Of a stretch of 35,635 nucleotides of DNA, positions 9,896 through 21,717 are shown in pieces. Within the stretch, counting starts at the first letter, position 1. Every line of letters begins with the position of its first letter. The notes under the pieces were generated by a model that saw only the letters and a program-made list of their open reading frames with translations, made no database searches and was not told the DNA's origin. Origin of the DNA: Ceratorhiza oryzae-sativae (lineage: Eukaryota > Basidiomycota > Agaricomycetes > Cantharellales > Ceratobasidiaceae); assembly GCA_030998015.1 (NCBI GenBank), contig JARWMV010000147.1:1-35635 (forward strand), read 5' to 3'. Made by a program: the position numbers and the translations under genes.

Positions 9896-10548
9896 CGAAA
9901 GGGAGATGTAGCGATTTAGAGAAATTGATACGCGCCTGGGCATCGCATATACTTGCCCGATCCGATCTGCATACCTAATGATATAACTCCGTTAGATTGA
10001 CCACTTATCACAAATTGAAACCCACTCGCAATTCGTCCCTGTGCCCCAGCTCAATGCTGGCATCGCTCCGAGGATGAAGGACTAGCGACACGACAGCAAG
10101 CGGACTGAAATTGACAGACAATACCGTTGCGCGCAATGAAAAACTATATAGCAATTTTAGACGGCGCGGAAGGGTATGAAAACTGATCCAAGTCACGAAG
10201 TATAATTGCGCCCCCAGCAAGTTCTAAAAATTGATCGAAATACATTACAATCCTCTGAAAGCATTGGGGAATTTGAAATCGATGAGCTTCCTCCGGCCGA
10301 TTTGCCGATGTAGGTTCTAAGACCCACCCCAAATGCCCTGATGCAGTTTTTGTGATGGCCGACCTAAAACCTTACAGAAATCACCCAATGAGGATGCCAG
10401 AGTGTATTGTACATCGGTCTGCTGCCGTTCAGTTGCCATATTAGTGTCACCAACGAAAACATGTTTTATTCAATATGTAATAGCCAATATACGCCACATA
10501 AGAGGTAGTTAAGAATACTATGAAAGCAAGTGGAATATTTGAGCAGGG
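9896..10548. other. Intergenic, nothing recognised
   Basis: No coherent coding frame, repeat or RNA gene is seen. It separates the 3' end of the transposon remnant from the 3' end of the minus-strand gene that follows. Confidence 0.5.
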
Positions 10549-12269
10549 CTAATGCATCCACTGATACACGCGTTCATATGGTGTCATCTCTGGCATTTCT
10601 TTGGTGGAAAACCCTTCCAGTGATCCCTCGCCACAGTCCCTCAATTCATCCTTCATGTCCTGCTGCCACTCGCATTCCCACTGAGTTTCGTCATTGGGAT
10701 CTGCAACATAAGCAGTGTCCTGCTCTCCAGAGGTTCCAGGCTCTCGTTCACTGTCATGTGTCGATATTTTGGAGTTCTGCTTCCGTGGTGGCGATGGCCA
10801 ATCAAAGTTTGAGCCCTGTATAACGTTTTCCTCGAAGGCAACCAACGAGGCAACGGTAGTTGGGAGGTTGGCCTTTCGGTAATAGTCTGCCAATTTGCAC
10901 GATGCTCGCATCAGGAGGTATAGCCTAGTCATATCAATCAGCCCCGCTGTCTTATAGACACCAATTCGGTAAACTTTGATCTGCAATGATAGATCGGTGT
11001 TTAGTCCGAGTGCCAGAACCGTGAACCAATGCAAATACCTGATAAGCCTTCTCCAGAGGAAGTGGGGCTTCGTCGTTTTTAGGCAGCTCGCCAACCCTTC
11101 CAGTATGTGGATTAGGCGAACCCGACATGACTGAACCTGCGCCGATCTGATGGGGTGGTTAGCCAGCTAAAACCCAAGGGCCGAAGTCGTGCTTGCCTGC
11201 GTCACGTTTCTGGAATTACTTCGTGCCATATCCCGAATCGGAGGGCTTGCAGAAGCGGGCTCGTGACCAAGATCCGACATCGCAAGGGCATCCGTAATGG
11301 CATCTTCATTCACAGGGAGCTTTTCCCACCGGGCGGCATACACTTCGATGACAGCGCCTCCTTGTGCAGATCCGAATACGAAGTCATCCATAACACCCAC
11401 CGCTCGACGTTGCCAAAGACTTGAAACCATCCCATAATAAACTTGTCGGCGGACATCTGACGATAGTTCTGTCTTGTATTCCATAACCCAATGTAGGAGT
11501 TCGATGGTTTTGTATTCGTCGCGAGTGCAGTACAATCCCTGACGAAGCTTGAGATCAATCTGATCGCGAACATACTGAGCTTCCGGGAGAAAGAGGAACA
11601 GACCGGAGTCAATTGTCGCGTCGACGATTGGAACCATTTTGGTTTTTGGTAGTTTCACCGTGCATTCCGACCTTTCGAGAGATCAGCTCACCCTTTTGTC
11701 TTGATGGATCAGTACGACGTACCGGAAAACATAGCCGTCTCCAGTCCCAAGTTCCATGCCCCACACATGAGCGGCCAGACGGTCCAGCGGTTGACGAAGA
11801 TCCAAATCGCTGTGCTTGGAATATCGAGCGTCATACTGCAACGTACGATGACGTTGACAGATATAGTGGATGTGATGGAACGCGTGCAACAAATCGGATG
11901 AACTTGTCGGATCTGTTGGCTCTCCAGAGGATACAGTGCCTGATGGAACGCCATGAAGCGCGGTTAGCTGGATACGGTAGAGTTCTGTCAGGAGTTTGGA
12001 GGAGTCGGAGTCCTGAAATCTAATCTAAGTGTTTAAGCTCAGAAAAATGCTTAGTGGTCCGTAACTACCTTGTCGAATAACCACCCCGGTATCCTGGAGC
12101 TCTCTTCAACCATCCTCTGAATTGATTGAGACGGGTCATCTGGGAGACAGGTGTCTAGGTCTGACGGGGGTTTAGGAGGGAACTCGGCCGAGACTTCGAC
12201 GACCCAGTTAGCAAAGACATCCCTTTTCGTGCAGACGACTGATGCGAGCGCGGATTTGTAATCGGACAT
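10549..12269 (-). CDS. Unrecognised 501-aa protein with possible PD-(D/E)XK-like core, five exons
   Basis: The exons are 12269-12069, 12012-11723, 11671-11197, 11146-11039 and 10980-10549. All junctions keep the frame, giving 502 codons with the stop. Introns are 50-58 nt and GT-AG, except the third, which needs either a GC donor (11196) or a weaker GTGACG donor (11205). The start ATG at 12269 opens MSDYKSALASVV. The middle (about residues 176-260) reads KMVPIVDATIDSGLFLFLPE, then WVMEYKTE (E228-x-K230), then RRQVYYGMVSSLW and FVFGS...VIEVYAARWE. A D...ExK pattern followed by a helix and two strands is reminiscent of PD-(D/E)XK restriction-like folds; that is inference. The C-terminus is polar and acidic. 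It lies on the same strand as, and downstream of, a FunK1 kinase fragment. Confidence 0.7.
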
Positions 12270-12865
12270 GATGGTGTTGGGCAGAGAAGACCAACGGGCT
12301 GGTATCCGAACGGATGACGCGGTATGGTTGCCGAGTCATATCCGTATGAGCAAACCCGGTGGCAGTGTACGGGCTGTGCGGATGACCGCCGCGCAGGTTT
12401 GCTTTATGCGAACAATCCACAGAGGGGAGTTGCGGGCAGCCACGGTAGGTGTGTTCAGCAAGTCGCTCAGAGGTGTAGAAACATACAGTAGCAAGATAAT
12501 CTATTATATGTGCCTAACTGCCACTCGTTGCCTGCAGTCAAACCCATAGGCTATTGGATATATGAATAGGAGTGCGGGTCTCCTCTTGCTCGTCTAGGTC
12601 TGGACATTCTTAGTGCCCCTGGTAACTCTATTGTCTCTAATTATGATTTTATTAATCTTGCTACCTGGTTAGCGTTGTCGGTCGACGCTGGGCACGCGTT
12701 ATCAGTTAGTTGAATGGCAGTCAACTATTGGCAGCACCGGACGAGCCTTTCAATCTTATGCGTCCAGACTGCTCTCGGATCCTGGAAAGGCACTCCATTC
12801 CTCCCCGATGTTGACGAGGCGGAGCATATTTTGAATGACGCTGATGGTTGCGAGCCGGGACCAGT

Positions 12866-13394
12866 TTAGCCTCTCATGCACGGACTTAACCGCAAAGCAG
12901 CGAGTCGAGAAGGTCGAAGCATAAAAGTCGACTGTGCAACTTCGATAGCTATGAATTCATAGGTACCCTGCTACCCATACAAATTTTAAGTATGCTTCAG
13001 CGGCCGTTGAGCAAACCACTTACTATTTTGAGGTCATGCGGGTCGGAATCAACAGTAACCGTTTTGGCATATTCAAGGTCTATGATTTTGCCCGTATAGC
13101 CATTCCTTCCTTTAACAAGTAGAATATTTCCTGAGCTAACGTCACGGTGGACGCGACCAGCAAGATGAATGGCATGTAGCCTCGACCAATAATCAACAAT
13201 TTGACCGTTAGGTCGGATGAGTCCCACTTACCCTTCGACGTTCCTCTAACAGCAAGAATACTCTCTTGGTAATTTCGCAGCTCATGTATACGAACACCAA
13301 CCTTCTCGAATACAACCTGGTAGTGTTGACGAGGAAAGAGGTTCACCTGGGAGTAGTCCATCTCACGCAGGGAGGTTTCGGGGGAGCTAAACAC
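12866..13394 (-). pseudogene. FunK1-type fungal protein kinase fragment
   Basis: The minus strand encodes HYQVVFEKVGVRIHELRNYQE, then LHAIHLAGRVHRDVSSGNILLV (kinase catalytic loop HRDxxxxN), then KIIDLEYAK (activation-segment D). After a clear GT-AG intron (12968-13023) it reads GTYEFIAIEVAQSTFML. This order is that of the FunK1 family, a fungal-expanded kinase-like group. The link between the first two parts at about 13200-13240 has a GTAAGT donor but no usable AG acceptor. The N-lobe is absent and the C-lobe ends early at a TAA (12866). It is therefore a broken copy. Its 5' end coincides with one copy of a 245-bp repeat. The 600 nt on its far side (12270-12865) hold nothing I can call. Confidence 0.65.
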
Positions 13395-13605
13395 AACTCG
13401 TACTTAGCTCAACTACAAAGGTAGAGAACTCTATTTATATACTGTACCTAAATACAACTCGTGCTATGGGGTACAGTGAGAAAGAGAAATACATGAAAAG
13501 AAAGAAAAACTATACCTTAGCTCAACAATGAAGGTAGAGAACTAAGAAGAGAAATTTTTTCACAGAGACGCGCATGATATCAGAGATGAGCAAACTAATA
13601 CAAAT
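13361..13605 (+). repeat. 245-bp dispersed repeat, copy 1 (inverted relative to 34685-34931)
   Basis: This segment matches the reverse complement of 34685-34931 over its whole length at roughly 85-90% by eye. It starts TCTCAC(G/T)CAGGGAGG and ends GATGAG(C/T)AAACT(A/G)ATACAAA. Inside, a unit like AGCTCAACTACGAAGG with TAGAGAACT occurs twice. The left end runs into the FunK1 frame. The nature of the element (MITE, LTR piece or intergenic repeat) is unknown. Confidence 0.85.
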
Positions 13606-14557
13606 ACGCTGCATACATGAACGGATACGATTGAAAATTCAACAGTCCATGTGTCCCTTTGGCGAAGCAACAGCAGTGTATCGTGAAGCAGTAGCAGACA
13701 GACCAGATGTCAACAAGGGGCTGTCACTGTCATCATCCTTGTCAATTGCGGAATATGGTCGAAGAGCCCAACCCGTCAGCTCGAAATCTCTTCCATGGCG
13801 AATGGTGTGTCTGGTGTTATCCAGCAAAAATCAATTATATGATATCCAGATTAGGAAGTTTCCATATTAGGCAATGCAGAAACTCAGTCCAGGGCATACC
13901 AGTCTCATCATACTGAATTTAACATGGCTGGTTTTTCAGTACTGAATTTTGCGTACTAACATATCATGCAGAATTTCAGCACGTTTCCCGCATACATAGC
14001 AGGCAGGACTGCTGATAACAGTGATTTCAAGCCGATTTCTGGGCTCTCCACAGTATTGCATAGTAGCATCCGGCCAGCAACTCCCATGTCTTCTGAATCG
14101 TAGCTTTGGGTTTGCGTTGCGGGAGAGTCGGGATCCATGTGGCAAACCCCCAAGCAAACGAGTCGATAGTGACCAAACGAAAGCAATCGGCGCTTCGGGC
14201 CTCGATACAGCTTATTTTGACGAATTTTGCTTAAATTCAAGATCTCTCCTGGACGGTATTGTCGAGAAAACATATCGCTGCCACGATCAATTCCGTTGAT
14301 GGCCCATTTTGCATATCATACTCATAGCAGTGGGTGAGAACTCAAACGACATTGGCGCTTAGCTCATTAACCCCCAAATATTCAAAACAAAATACATGGA
14401 GCAAGGTATCGTGTTTCAATTCATCGACCTAACGTACATATCACTGGTTCGCTATGAATATAATGAGCTAATCCTATCGTGTCGTCATTGATATAAGAAG
14501 TATGGAAACTGGAAATGAGGAGAAAATTTGGGATACAGTCCAAGATACATACACGAT
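13606..14557. other. Gene-poor stretch
   Basis: A 105-codon minus-strand frame (14273-13956) is the longest candidate. It matches nothing I know and has no splice partners, so I do not call it a gene. It precedes the 3' end of the channel gene. Confidence 0.4.
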
Positions 14558-17500
14558 TTAACCAAACAGTGCATCTTCATTATCGCCGGGTGGCGGCCCA
14601 GTCAACTGAACATGACCCTTTTCGTCCATCTCTGCATGTTCCGTCGAGACCTCAATGCCCTCCGACTTGAGCTCGTTTGCCTCGGCCTCGGCAAGACCCA
14701 ATGGATCGCGCGGGAGCCAGATAATCTGTTGAGGTTCAATCGCAGCCGGGTGGGTAAAGTCCTCTGGTCCGTCGTTTCTCTTGCCAGCCTCGCCCACGTT
14801 CTTGCCGTACTCTTCGTTCTTAGGCTTGGTCCTCGCCCGAATCTCGTTCTCTTCACGCTCGCGCTCGAGCTTTTCAAACTGGGCTTGTTGCTCGGGAGTG
14901 AGTGGGTCCTTGGTCGCAGTGAGCGGCCGCTTGCCAGACCCCGTGTCCGAAGACTTGCGTCCAAAGTCGCGTTCGTTGAGCTCGGCCTCGTCCCGGACCT
15001 CGTCGTCGTTTTGGGAGTGGGTCTCCTTGGGCATACCGTATGACTTGTGTGCGAGGGTGAGGGGAAGGGGGTGGATGAGAGGAGCATAGGAGTTGTTGAT
15101 AACGAGGTTGTAGCCAATCTAAAACGTCGAATTAGCAACGGCCGTTTAGCGACCCTAACAAACGTACAGTGATACCAATAAGGGCAACCATCAACGCGCC
15201 CTGTGGAATCGCCGAAGGGCTGCCGTTCTGGTTTCGCGCGAGGAAGAAGAGCGCCGCCATGCAAACCTGCTGGATGTAGAGGCCAACAAACAGGTGCTGC
15301 ATTGCCTTGGGGAAGAATAGGCCTAGATGGAAATGTAGCCGGTGTCGTAGGAGCTCTCAATCACGACTCACCTCCAGTATCACCCGCCTCGGGTTGACCA
15401 AATTGCCAGAGAAAGAGGTATTTCCAAACCATGTAGAACAGGAAGAACGAGACGCAAATTAAGCCGTTGATGATCGGCGAAATGATCGAGTACCTGAAAA
15501 GAGTTAGACTCGAATACGAGAAAGTCTCGAGAACGCACGTAATACCGATGACAGCGACCAGGGACATGGCTGGGAACAGAGTACCCCAAGCGACATCTCG
15601 GAGCGAGTACTTGATAGTGTAGATCGAGCGAGGGGTGCTAGGACGGACGTCGGTTGTTATTCATCGCACGTCACGGAAGTACTTACCTTCCGAGAATGTA
15701 TAGCTTGACATAGTACAACACGAGCGGAACCGCCTGTAGCAACCCACCCGCGCTTCCCGCCAAACCTTGAAGGATCGCATAGGTTAAGAAGAATGTTGAC
15801 GCCTCGGGGAGTTTCTCAGCAAGAATCGTTGCAATGGATTTGGGGTCGTTGAGCAGTCCAGGCAAGGCAGCAATAATACCGGACGATATGGTGACGATTA
15901 AGAAGCCATGCTATGACACCAAGTTAGCGCGTCAAGCCGACCAGAGACGCGCCGATACTTACCACGACTTGAAAGATAAAGTAGCGTGTCATAAGCGAAA
16001 GCTCAAGGCCGGTTCGTCGAGGTATGCCCTCGAAGCGAGCAAACAACCGCAAAACGATCGGCAAAAGCATCATGAGAATGGCCAAAGCGACGGGTGGAAG
16101 GACACCAGAAATGATACCGACGACAACACTGGGAAGCTCGCACAACCAATGGAGCCATCGGAATTGAACACAGAGCTGGGGCACGTTCGACACAATACCA
16201 ACAAATGAGACTGTAGCCCACATTTAGCTCAAGGACGCGTGTCAAAAATATAAATAACGCACCAGGAATAGTCCAGAAAATAATGAGCGCGGCGGTAGCG
16301 GCATAGCTGATCACGCGGCGAATCCTGGCCTCGTAGGGGTTGATACCAAGGTTGCCCCAGATGACATCAGCGGGGGCGACCTCTGTGTACCTCTCTGCCA
16401 TGCGGTAGGGCTCGTTGTGAACGGTGATCTGGGCGGCAATGTGTGCGCCGATCTGCTGATTGAAAAGGATAAATGCTGAATTGAGAGGGGGATAGTTCTC
16501 GTCCAAATCGACGCCGACGTTGGCAATGTCCGCTGCGAGCTTTCTGCGACCGTCGGTGAGTTCCTTTTCGGCCTCGACGACCTCCTTGCGAGCCCACTCG
16601 ATTGTATCGACCTTTTGTCCGATAAACGGAAGGCTAAATGGCAAGAATCCAGGAGGGAGACGGTGTGTCGGGCGTTGATCACGGGGGACGAGTCTATCCG
16701 CGAGATGAGGGGAAGATTAGGTCATCAGGCACGACCGGCTTGACGGTAGCAATATCCTTTCCCTTTTTCGCGGCCTTGGCGAGCTGGAGCTTATGTTCAC
16801 GGTCGAGTTTGTTGGCTTGGGCGATGAGCTTGAATTCGGCGGTTTCGAGCTTGCTCGAGGCCTTGAGACGGCGCTCGTAGATTTCGGGGAGCTCCTTGAG
16901 GTCGCTATGAGAACTATGAGCGGAAGTGCCAAAAATAAAAAGCATCGTTGACATACCGGTTGAGCCAGACCTTTTTAACACCACCCGGGACGTGGTGGAA
17001 AAGCTGAGCGAGCGCCTGCTCGTCCAAGAACTTGCGGGGTACACCCGTGATGAGGACAGTATTCGCCTGTGCAGAAGCCGAATGGACCGGATCGACCAAG
17101 TGGCGATGGCGGGCAGATACGAAATTCCTCATTTCCTTCTTGATGTTGAAAAACACCCAGAAAGTCATGAGCCAGGCGAGGATAAGGTGGGCGGCATATC
17201 GGACTTGCGAGCTGGGCGGGATGTTGCCAAAGGTGAATTGGTCGAGACCGTCCTTGTTGTTTACGCCAGCCGAGTCCACAGGGAGGAGAATGACCCAGGA
17301 AATGATCCTGTGGGACAAAGGGCAATGAGTGGAGCCGAATAGCCGTCAAAGGAGCGCCACTGACCAGATGGGAAGAAAGACGCGAAACATCATGCGAAGG
17401 TATCGCACAAAGAAATAGGCATCCATGCCATTCTGCTGCTTGATCTCGTTGTGGTCGGCCTTGAAGATCGACGCAGGCCAAGAGAGGAGGCCGTCACCCA

Positions 17501-17776
17501 GGGGCGGCTGGCGTTTGCTGCGACGCCATCAGCCATCGTCGTGCGCGATGAGAAGCGACTTACGTCTCGGGCAGGAAATGGGACCTCGGTTCATAGATCG
17601 AGGGGAACCTTCGTCGGATAAGGGTAAACGCGAGCACTTCTGCGCCAAAGATAACCGCGTTGAGCACGAGGGCCGTCACGAATGACGGCGTCGAGGCCGA
17701 CTTGACCTCGTCCTGCGTCGTCCTAGCTTAATGTCAGCGTCGCCAGCGGCGTCCAAGGCGGGTCGACGTACGACAT
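14558..17776 (-). CDS. CSC1/OSCA-like stress-gated cation channel (DUF221/RSN1_7TM), 12 exons
   Basis: Predicted membrane channel opened by osmotic or mechanical stress, of the fungal CSC1/Phm7/Rsn1 family. The exons are 17776-17772, 17722-17564, 17517-17365, 17307-16957, 16904-16740, 16693-16263, 16210-15963, 15910-15687, 15637-15539, 15493-15372, 15322-15168 and 15118-14558, giving about 890 aa. The start MSTTQDEVKS needs a 5-nt first exon. The order is an N-terminal TM (FVTALVLNAVIF), TM block, cytosolic RRM-like loop (VLITGVPRKFLDEQ), RPTHRLPPGFLPFSLPFIG, the seven-TM domain (SNVPQLCVQFRW, RRTGLELSLMTRYFIFQ, YSIISPIINGL) and a charged cytosolic tail with FTHPA and IIWLPRDPLGLAE. The 16740/16693 junction closes only with a GC-AG intron (46 nt); no GT donor fits the frame. 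All other borders are canonical, so the gene looks functional. Confidence 0.9.
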
Positions 17777-20254
17777 GGTAGAGGGGAATGTTGTCGTTTC
17801 GAGTGACGCAAGGGCTCCCTTTGAGCCATCTGCGCCTGACGTTTGCTTCCGACCCGCACCAGACGCGATTACGTCAACCCTCGTCGGTCGATCCCAGATG
17901 TGCCATCGACCCTGCGCAGCACCGCTTCTCCCCTCGCTGGTGTCTGTATGCGTGTCGGAACAGACCGATCGGCAGGGGCAGCACAGCCTTGAGCGACGTG
18001 CAAGCCCCGGGACTCGCCCTCCGCTCCCACTCGAGCTCGAGGGTTGTCCAGCGCCCGAGGGCATCGTGCCCTGGCGCCAATTCGACTGCTCGGCTCCGGG
18101 CCCAATGGGACACTCAGGTGACCGTCGCACGCAACGTGCCCCCCGCTGGCCACTTCGGTCTGGCCAAATGAACGTGCGGAAGCGAGATCTCACTTGGGGC
18201 CGTGCAACAAGCCAAACATGCCCCGCCCACCGCCCCACCCCGGTCACGCGATTCCCCAATTGGGCCGACGTCATACCTTATGTCATCCTGCATTTCTGAC
18301 GCGGCCAAGCCCCATCACGACAAGTCCCTGGGCCCTGACGTCGGCCGTCGATGCAGTCGTTTGACGATGCCTGGTAGCAATACTGGTCGCGGTCTCATGC
18401 CTTTTCACGAATCCCTCGAAATGGCCAGAGCTGTGCGCATCGAAAAACGAGAGACACACTACATGTGCGACACGAGGAACGATCCGCCAAGGCGATAAGG
18501 TCGAGTGGGCATCCTACAAGTCGTGGCACTGTTGGTAGTGCATGTGCGCGACACCACACCCTCGGTCTGAACTCATCGGGCTACCCAATCTAGTGCAGCC
18601 AGTGAGTCTGTATTCTACATCGTTTACAAATCTACTTTGAAGTGGGAAATAAAGATCGAGCGAACCAAAATGTTCGATAACAGTTGATATACTATATGTC
18701 CCACTATGGGATCGTGCGTGTCTCCGGATCATCTCGAGTAAACTGTAGGGTGGTTTTGTAGTGTACGGTTTCGGCGTGCGAGATTAAAATCTCACCGGTG
18801 GAATTCGCATAAAATCAAAGTGTCGTGTCGCGTTGGCCAATTAGGTGCGTTGAATATAGGCGTCTACAGCCCTACGTCCGCTTTGCGCTTACATGTGGAG
18901 CAATCTTGGCACACACTTTTGCTCAAGTGCGCTCCCTGATCCCGTTATGCTGGATGTACTAGCATATATGCCGCATCGCGCCTTGCTCATAAAGTTGTCC
19001 CCTCTTCCCCGTCACGTGCTCCCCCAAGCCCGACCGACTCACACCACTGCGTGCAGCGTTCCGGGAAACCCAGTCTAGCAACACCATCGCCTTGCTCAAC
19101 CAGTAGTAATATAATAAATTCTAATTAGTAGCAAAGTTCAGTGTTTCGTCAATGTCCAAGTTTTGAGAGGTGCGGTTTCGACGCAGCATACCTGTGGACT
19201 TTTCAGGATCGAGATCTGAAGCATGTTGTCGTAACTTCCCATCCTTATATAGTAGCCCTGGCATGAAATTTTGCGAATATACCAAGGGATGCGTCCATTG
19301 ATTCGCCATAGTCATGAACGTACACCCAGAACCCGAGGTCTGTCGTATTTCTACAATGGAGGAAGAACTTCTGGCCGCCGAAAGTACTAGCATCAGCCCC
19401 CGATATACGGCTGGAATTTCCAGAAAATTTTATAGTCCTACTTGTTCCGCTCTTATCGCAGCCGAATTGACCTGGAGGGCCTGGCCGGTTTAGCCAGCTA
19501 AATACTAAAACGGATGTTACGTAGCTCAAGGCTTCAAGGCTGAATGCCTTCCACTAAGTGCTAGCGCTAAGCTCTCCTAAGTCGCCCAGAGAGGCTATCA
19601 ATATATACCAAGGTTCTGTAACTCTGGGCACTCATGTTTTCGTCCTCGAACTGGTTGAACTAAAAAATAAATAAAAATCGTTATCAAAGAGAATTTGCAT
19701 TATCGAAAGCGGTCAAGGGAAACGTAGCCTGGCTCTACAGCGTACGCAAACACCGTAAGCCTATTTAATGTGGAAATTCCCGACTCCACTACGAAAAAAA
19801 CAATTTTCCTGACCATTTGCTTGGATCTTGCACACTACAGTGAAATTTCAAGTGAGTGTCTATGTGCATGTATCACCATTTCGCTCACTTTTACCTTGTC
19901 GAACTCGAGGTAGTGGGGAGGCTAGATGATGGTTAGGTGAAATCTCTCTGTGTCTAAAATCTCCTGCTGTGATGAACAAGGACACCAATCACATGGCTAC
20001 ATGCGCACGCCTACGTGTGACTTCCAACATATCTTCCATCAAGGTTGGCTAAATTCAGGAAATTCCTACATTAGTTGGCCCGTATCAGGGTCAACTCCTC
20101 AGAAATTGTTTTTATATTGTGGAGTATTTCCTTAACATGAGTGCGATTCAGCCCTCCTGTATTTCCAGAAAAACATGGTCCCAAGTGAAATTCATTCACT
20201 GTCTATCTGGATACTCCGCTCAATTAGATTTGAAAAGTGTCATCTCTTGGAATC
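17777..20254. other. Gene-poor region upstream of the channel gene
   Basis: The part next to the channel start (17777-18500) is GC-rich and open in several frames on both strands, which I read as promoter or 5' UTR without protein support. Around 19529-19121 two overlapping minus-strand frames look protein-like (GGQKFFLHC; LVYSQNFMPGLLYKDGK) but cannot be joined, so a decayed gene is possible. The rest is AT-rich without features. Confidence 0.4.
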
Positions 20255-21717
20255 TCATATCTTCCTAGCTAGCCACATGCGGCATACGAGATAGGACTTG
20301 TAGCGATCTCCGTCGGTGATCTCCTGAAGGACTGCTTGAATGAACTCGCTAGCTTGATCTTCCTCCACCCCCTTCATCATCACTGCAGGCAAAAGCGACC
20401 GTACATGATGGAAACCCCACAAACTCACCAACCTGCCCAGAATCTTTTGGCTTTCTTCCGGATGCCAAGTGCCAGCTGGGACTGGCACCGCGCGCAAATG
20501 AATATCGCGAAAACCTCTGACTGGTTGGGCTACGTCTGGCTTCTGGTTGACATCTTGTACAGACTGATTTCCCCATAATTGGTGGTCGGGGCCGACTCGA
20601 CTCGACATGTCATGCCAGGCGGTGATATCTGCCCCTTCAGCCTTGCACCTCTCGTGCAAAAGCTTGACAGCTTCGGCAACATGCACGGCCGAATGAAGCG
20701 GGACTTGAGGGCTAGTACCTAACAAGGTATTTCGTTGACTATCAAGGCCAGATTTCTCATCTTCTTGCGGTAAAAACAAAAACATACCCTCGTATGGTCC
20801 AATCGGAAGTTCACTTATCCAGATGTAGCCATTGGGTTTCAAAACACGATGAAGCTCCCAGAGCAGAAAATTGAAATTCTTGGTCTGCGTCGGTCAAAAA
20901 ATACGGCGATCGGTTTTATGCAGGAAGCATGGTCTGCGTTGGGTCACCTACCGCAAACACTCCTTGTCTCAGATGCACAAGGTCAAAGCTAGCGTCAGGC
21001 TCCATGATCCCCGCATAGAAGTCGTAGATCTGGAATTGGATTCTGGGGTGTGGCGTATGAGGAATCAGAGGTTTGGTGTCAAGGGATGTAAATGAGGCGG
21101 TTGAATAGATGGAAGCCATTTCGTTTACCCTAGAAACTCCGTCTTCAGCCGAAAGAAAGGCGAAAAATCAAATGATCTACCAGGCTCCACTGTTTGTAAC
21201 CATATCAAGTACTCTTGCTCCCGTTTTGTCCACCCCGCCAGTTCGTAACATCTCGCCCACCCCTGGTGGCACATTCTGTCCGCCCATACAGAGACGCATA
21301 ATCACATGCAGTACCACATCCAGCTGTTTCGCGGTTGAATCGGCAGGCCAAATAAGCGGAACGCCATCATCGGCTGGAAAGGTAAATCCGAAAACAGAGC
21401 GGAAATAATCTAGTTCAAGCAGTTAGCGCCATCAGGGGCACGAGTACACGTGTAAGGAACGGTCGTTATTAAGCCGATGGAGCGAAAAACTAGCCAAAAG
21501 CCAACAGATTCTCATCGTCTTGGGACCTAGTCTCACCTGCTACTTCTGTGCTTCGGATTGTACTCATCGTATGGTTGCTACTATCCGAATCGGAGAACGA
21601 AGAAGTGTCATAGTCAGAGGTTCGGTCGGGCGTCATATCAGCGGGAAGCCAAATTATGGAATTGTTCTCATCGTCGATTGCCTGGGATCGGTAATCATCT
21701 TGAGGCAGGGGGCTCAT
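20255..21717 (-). CDS. SAM-dependent methyltransferase (class I, fungal), four exons
   Basis: The exons are 21717-21537, 21409-21181, 21129-20952 and 20878-20255; all phases agree, giving 403 aa. The N-terminal 60 residues are acidic and serine-rich ([11 protein letters not shown]). The methyltransferase fold follows: motif I region [18 protein letters not shown] near residue 125, an acidic strand end TSLD near 155, then [12 protein letters not shown] near 185 and [15 protein letters not shown] at the start of exon 4. These are the SAM-binding and post-motif elements of Rossmann-fold methyltransferases that lie downstream of many fungal metabolite genes. The usual glycine after the motif I aspartate (VLDxG) is valine here, so activity is not certain. 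The substrate is unknown. Start choice: the first ATG in an open frame. Confidence 0.75.

Noticed and set aside
13956..14273. 105-codon minus-strand ORF as a gene
   Set aside because: No family, splice partner or codon pattern supports it.
17723..18274. Long minus-strand frame upstream of the channel as an N-terminal extension
   Set aside because: It reads into the first intron of the channel gene. Splicing the ATG at 17776 to 17722 gives the family-typical start instead.
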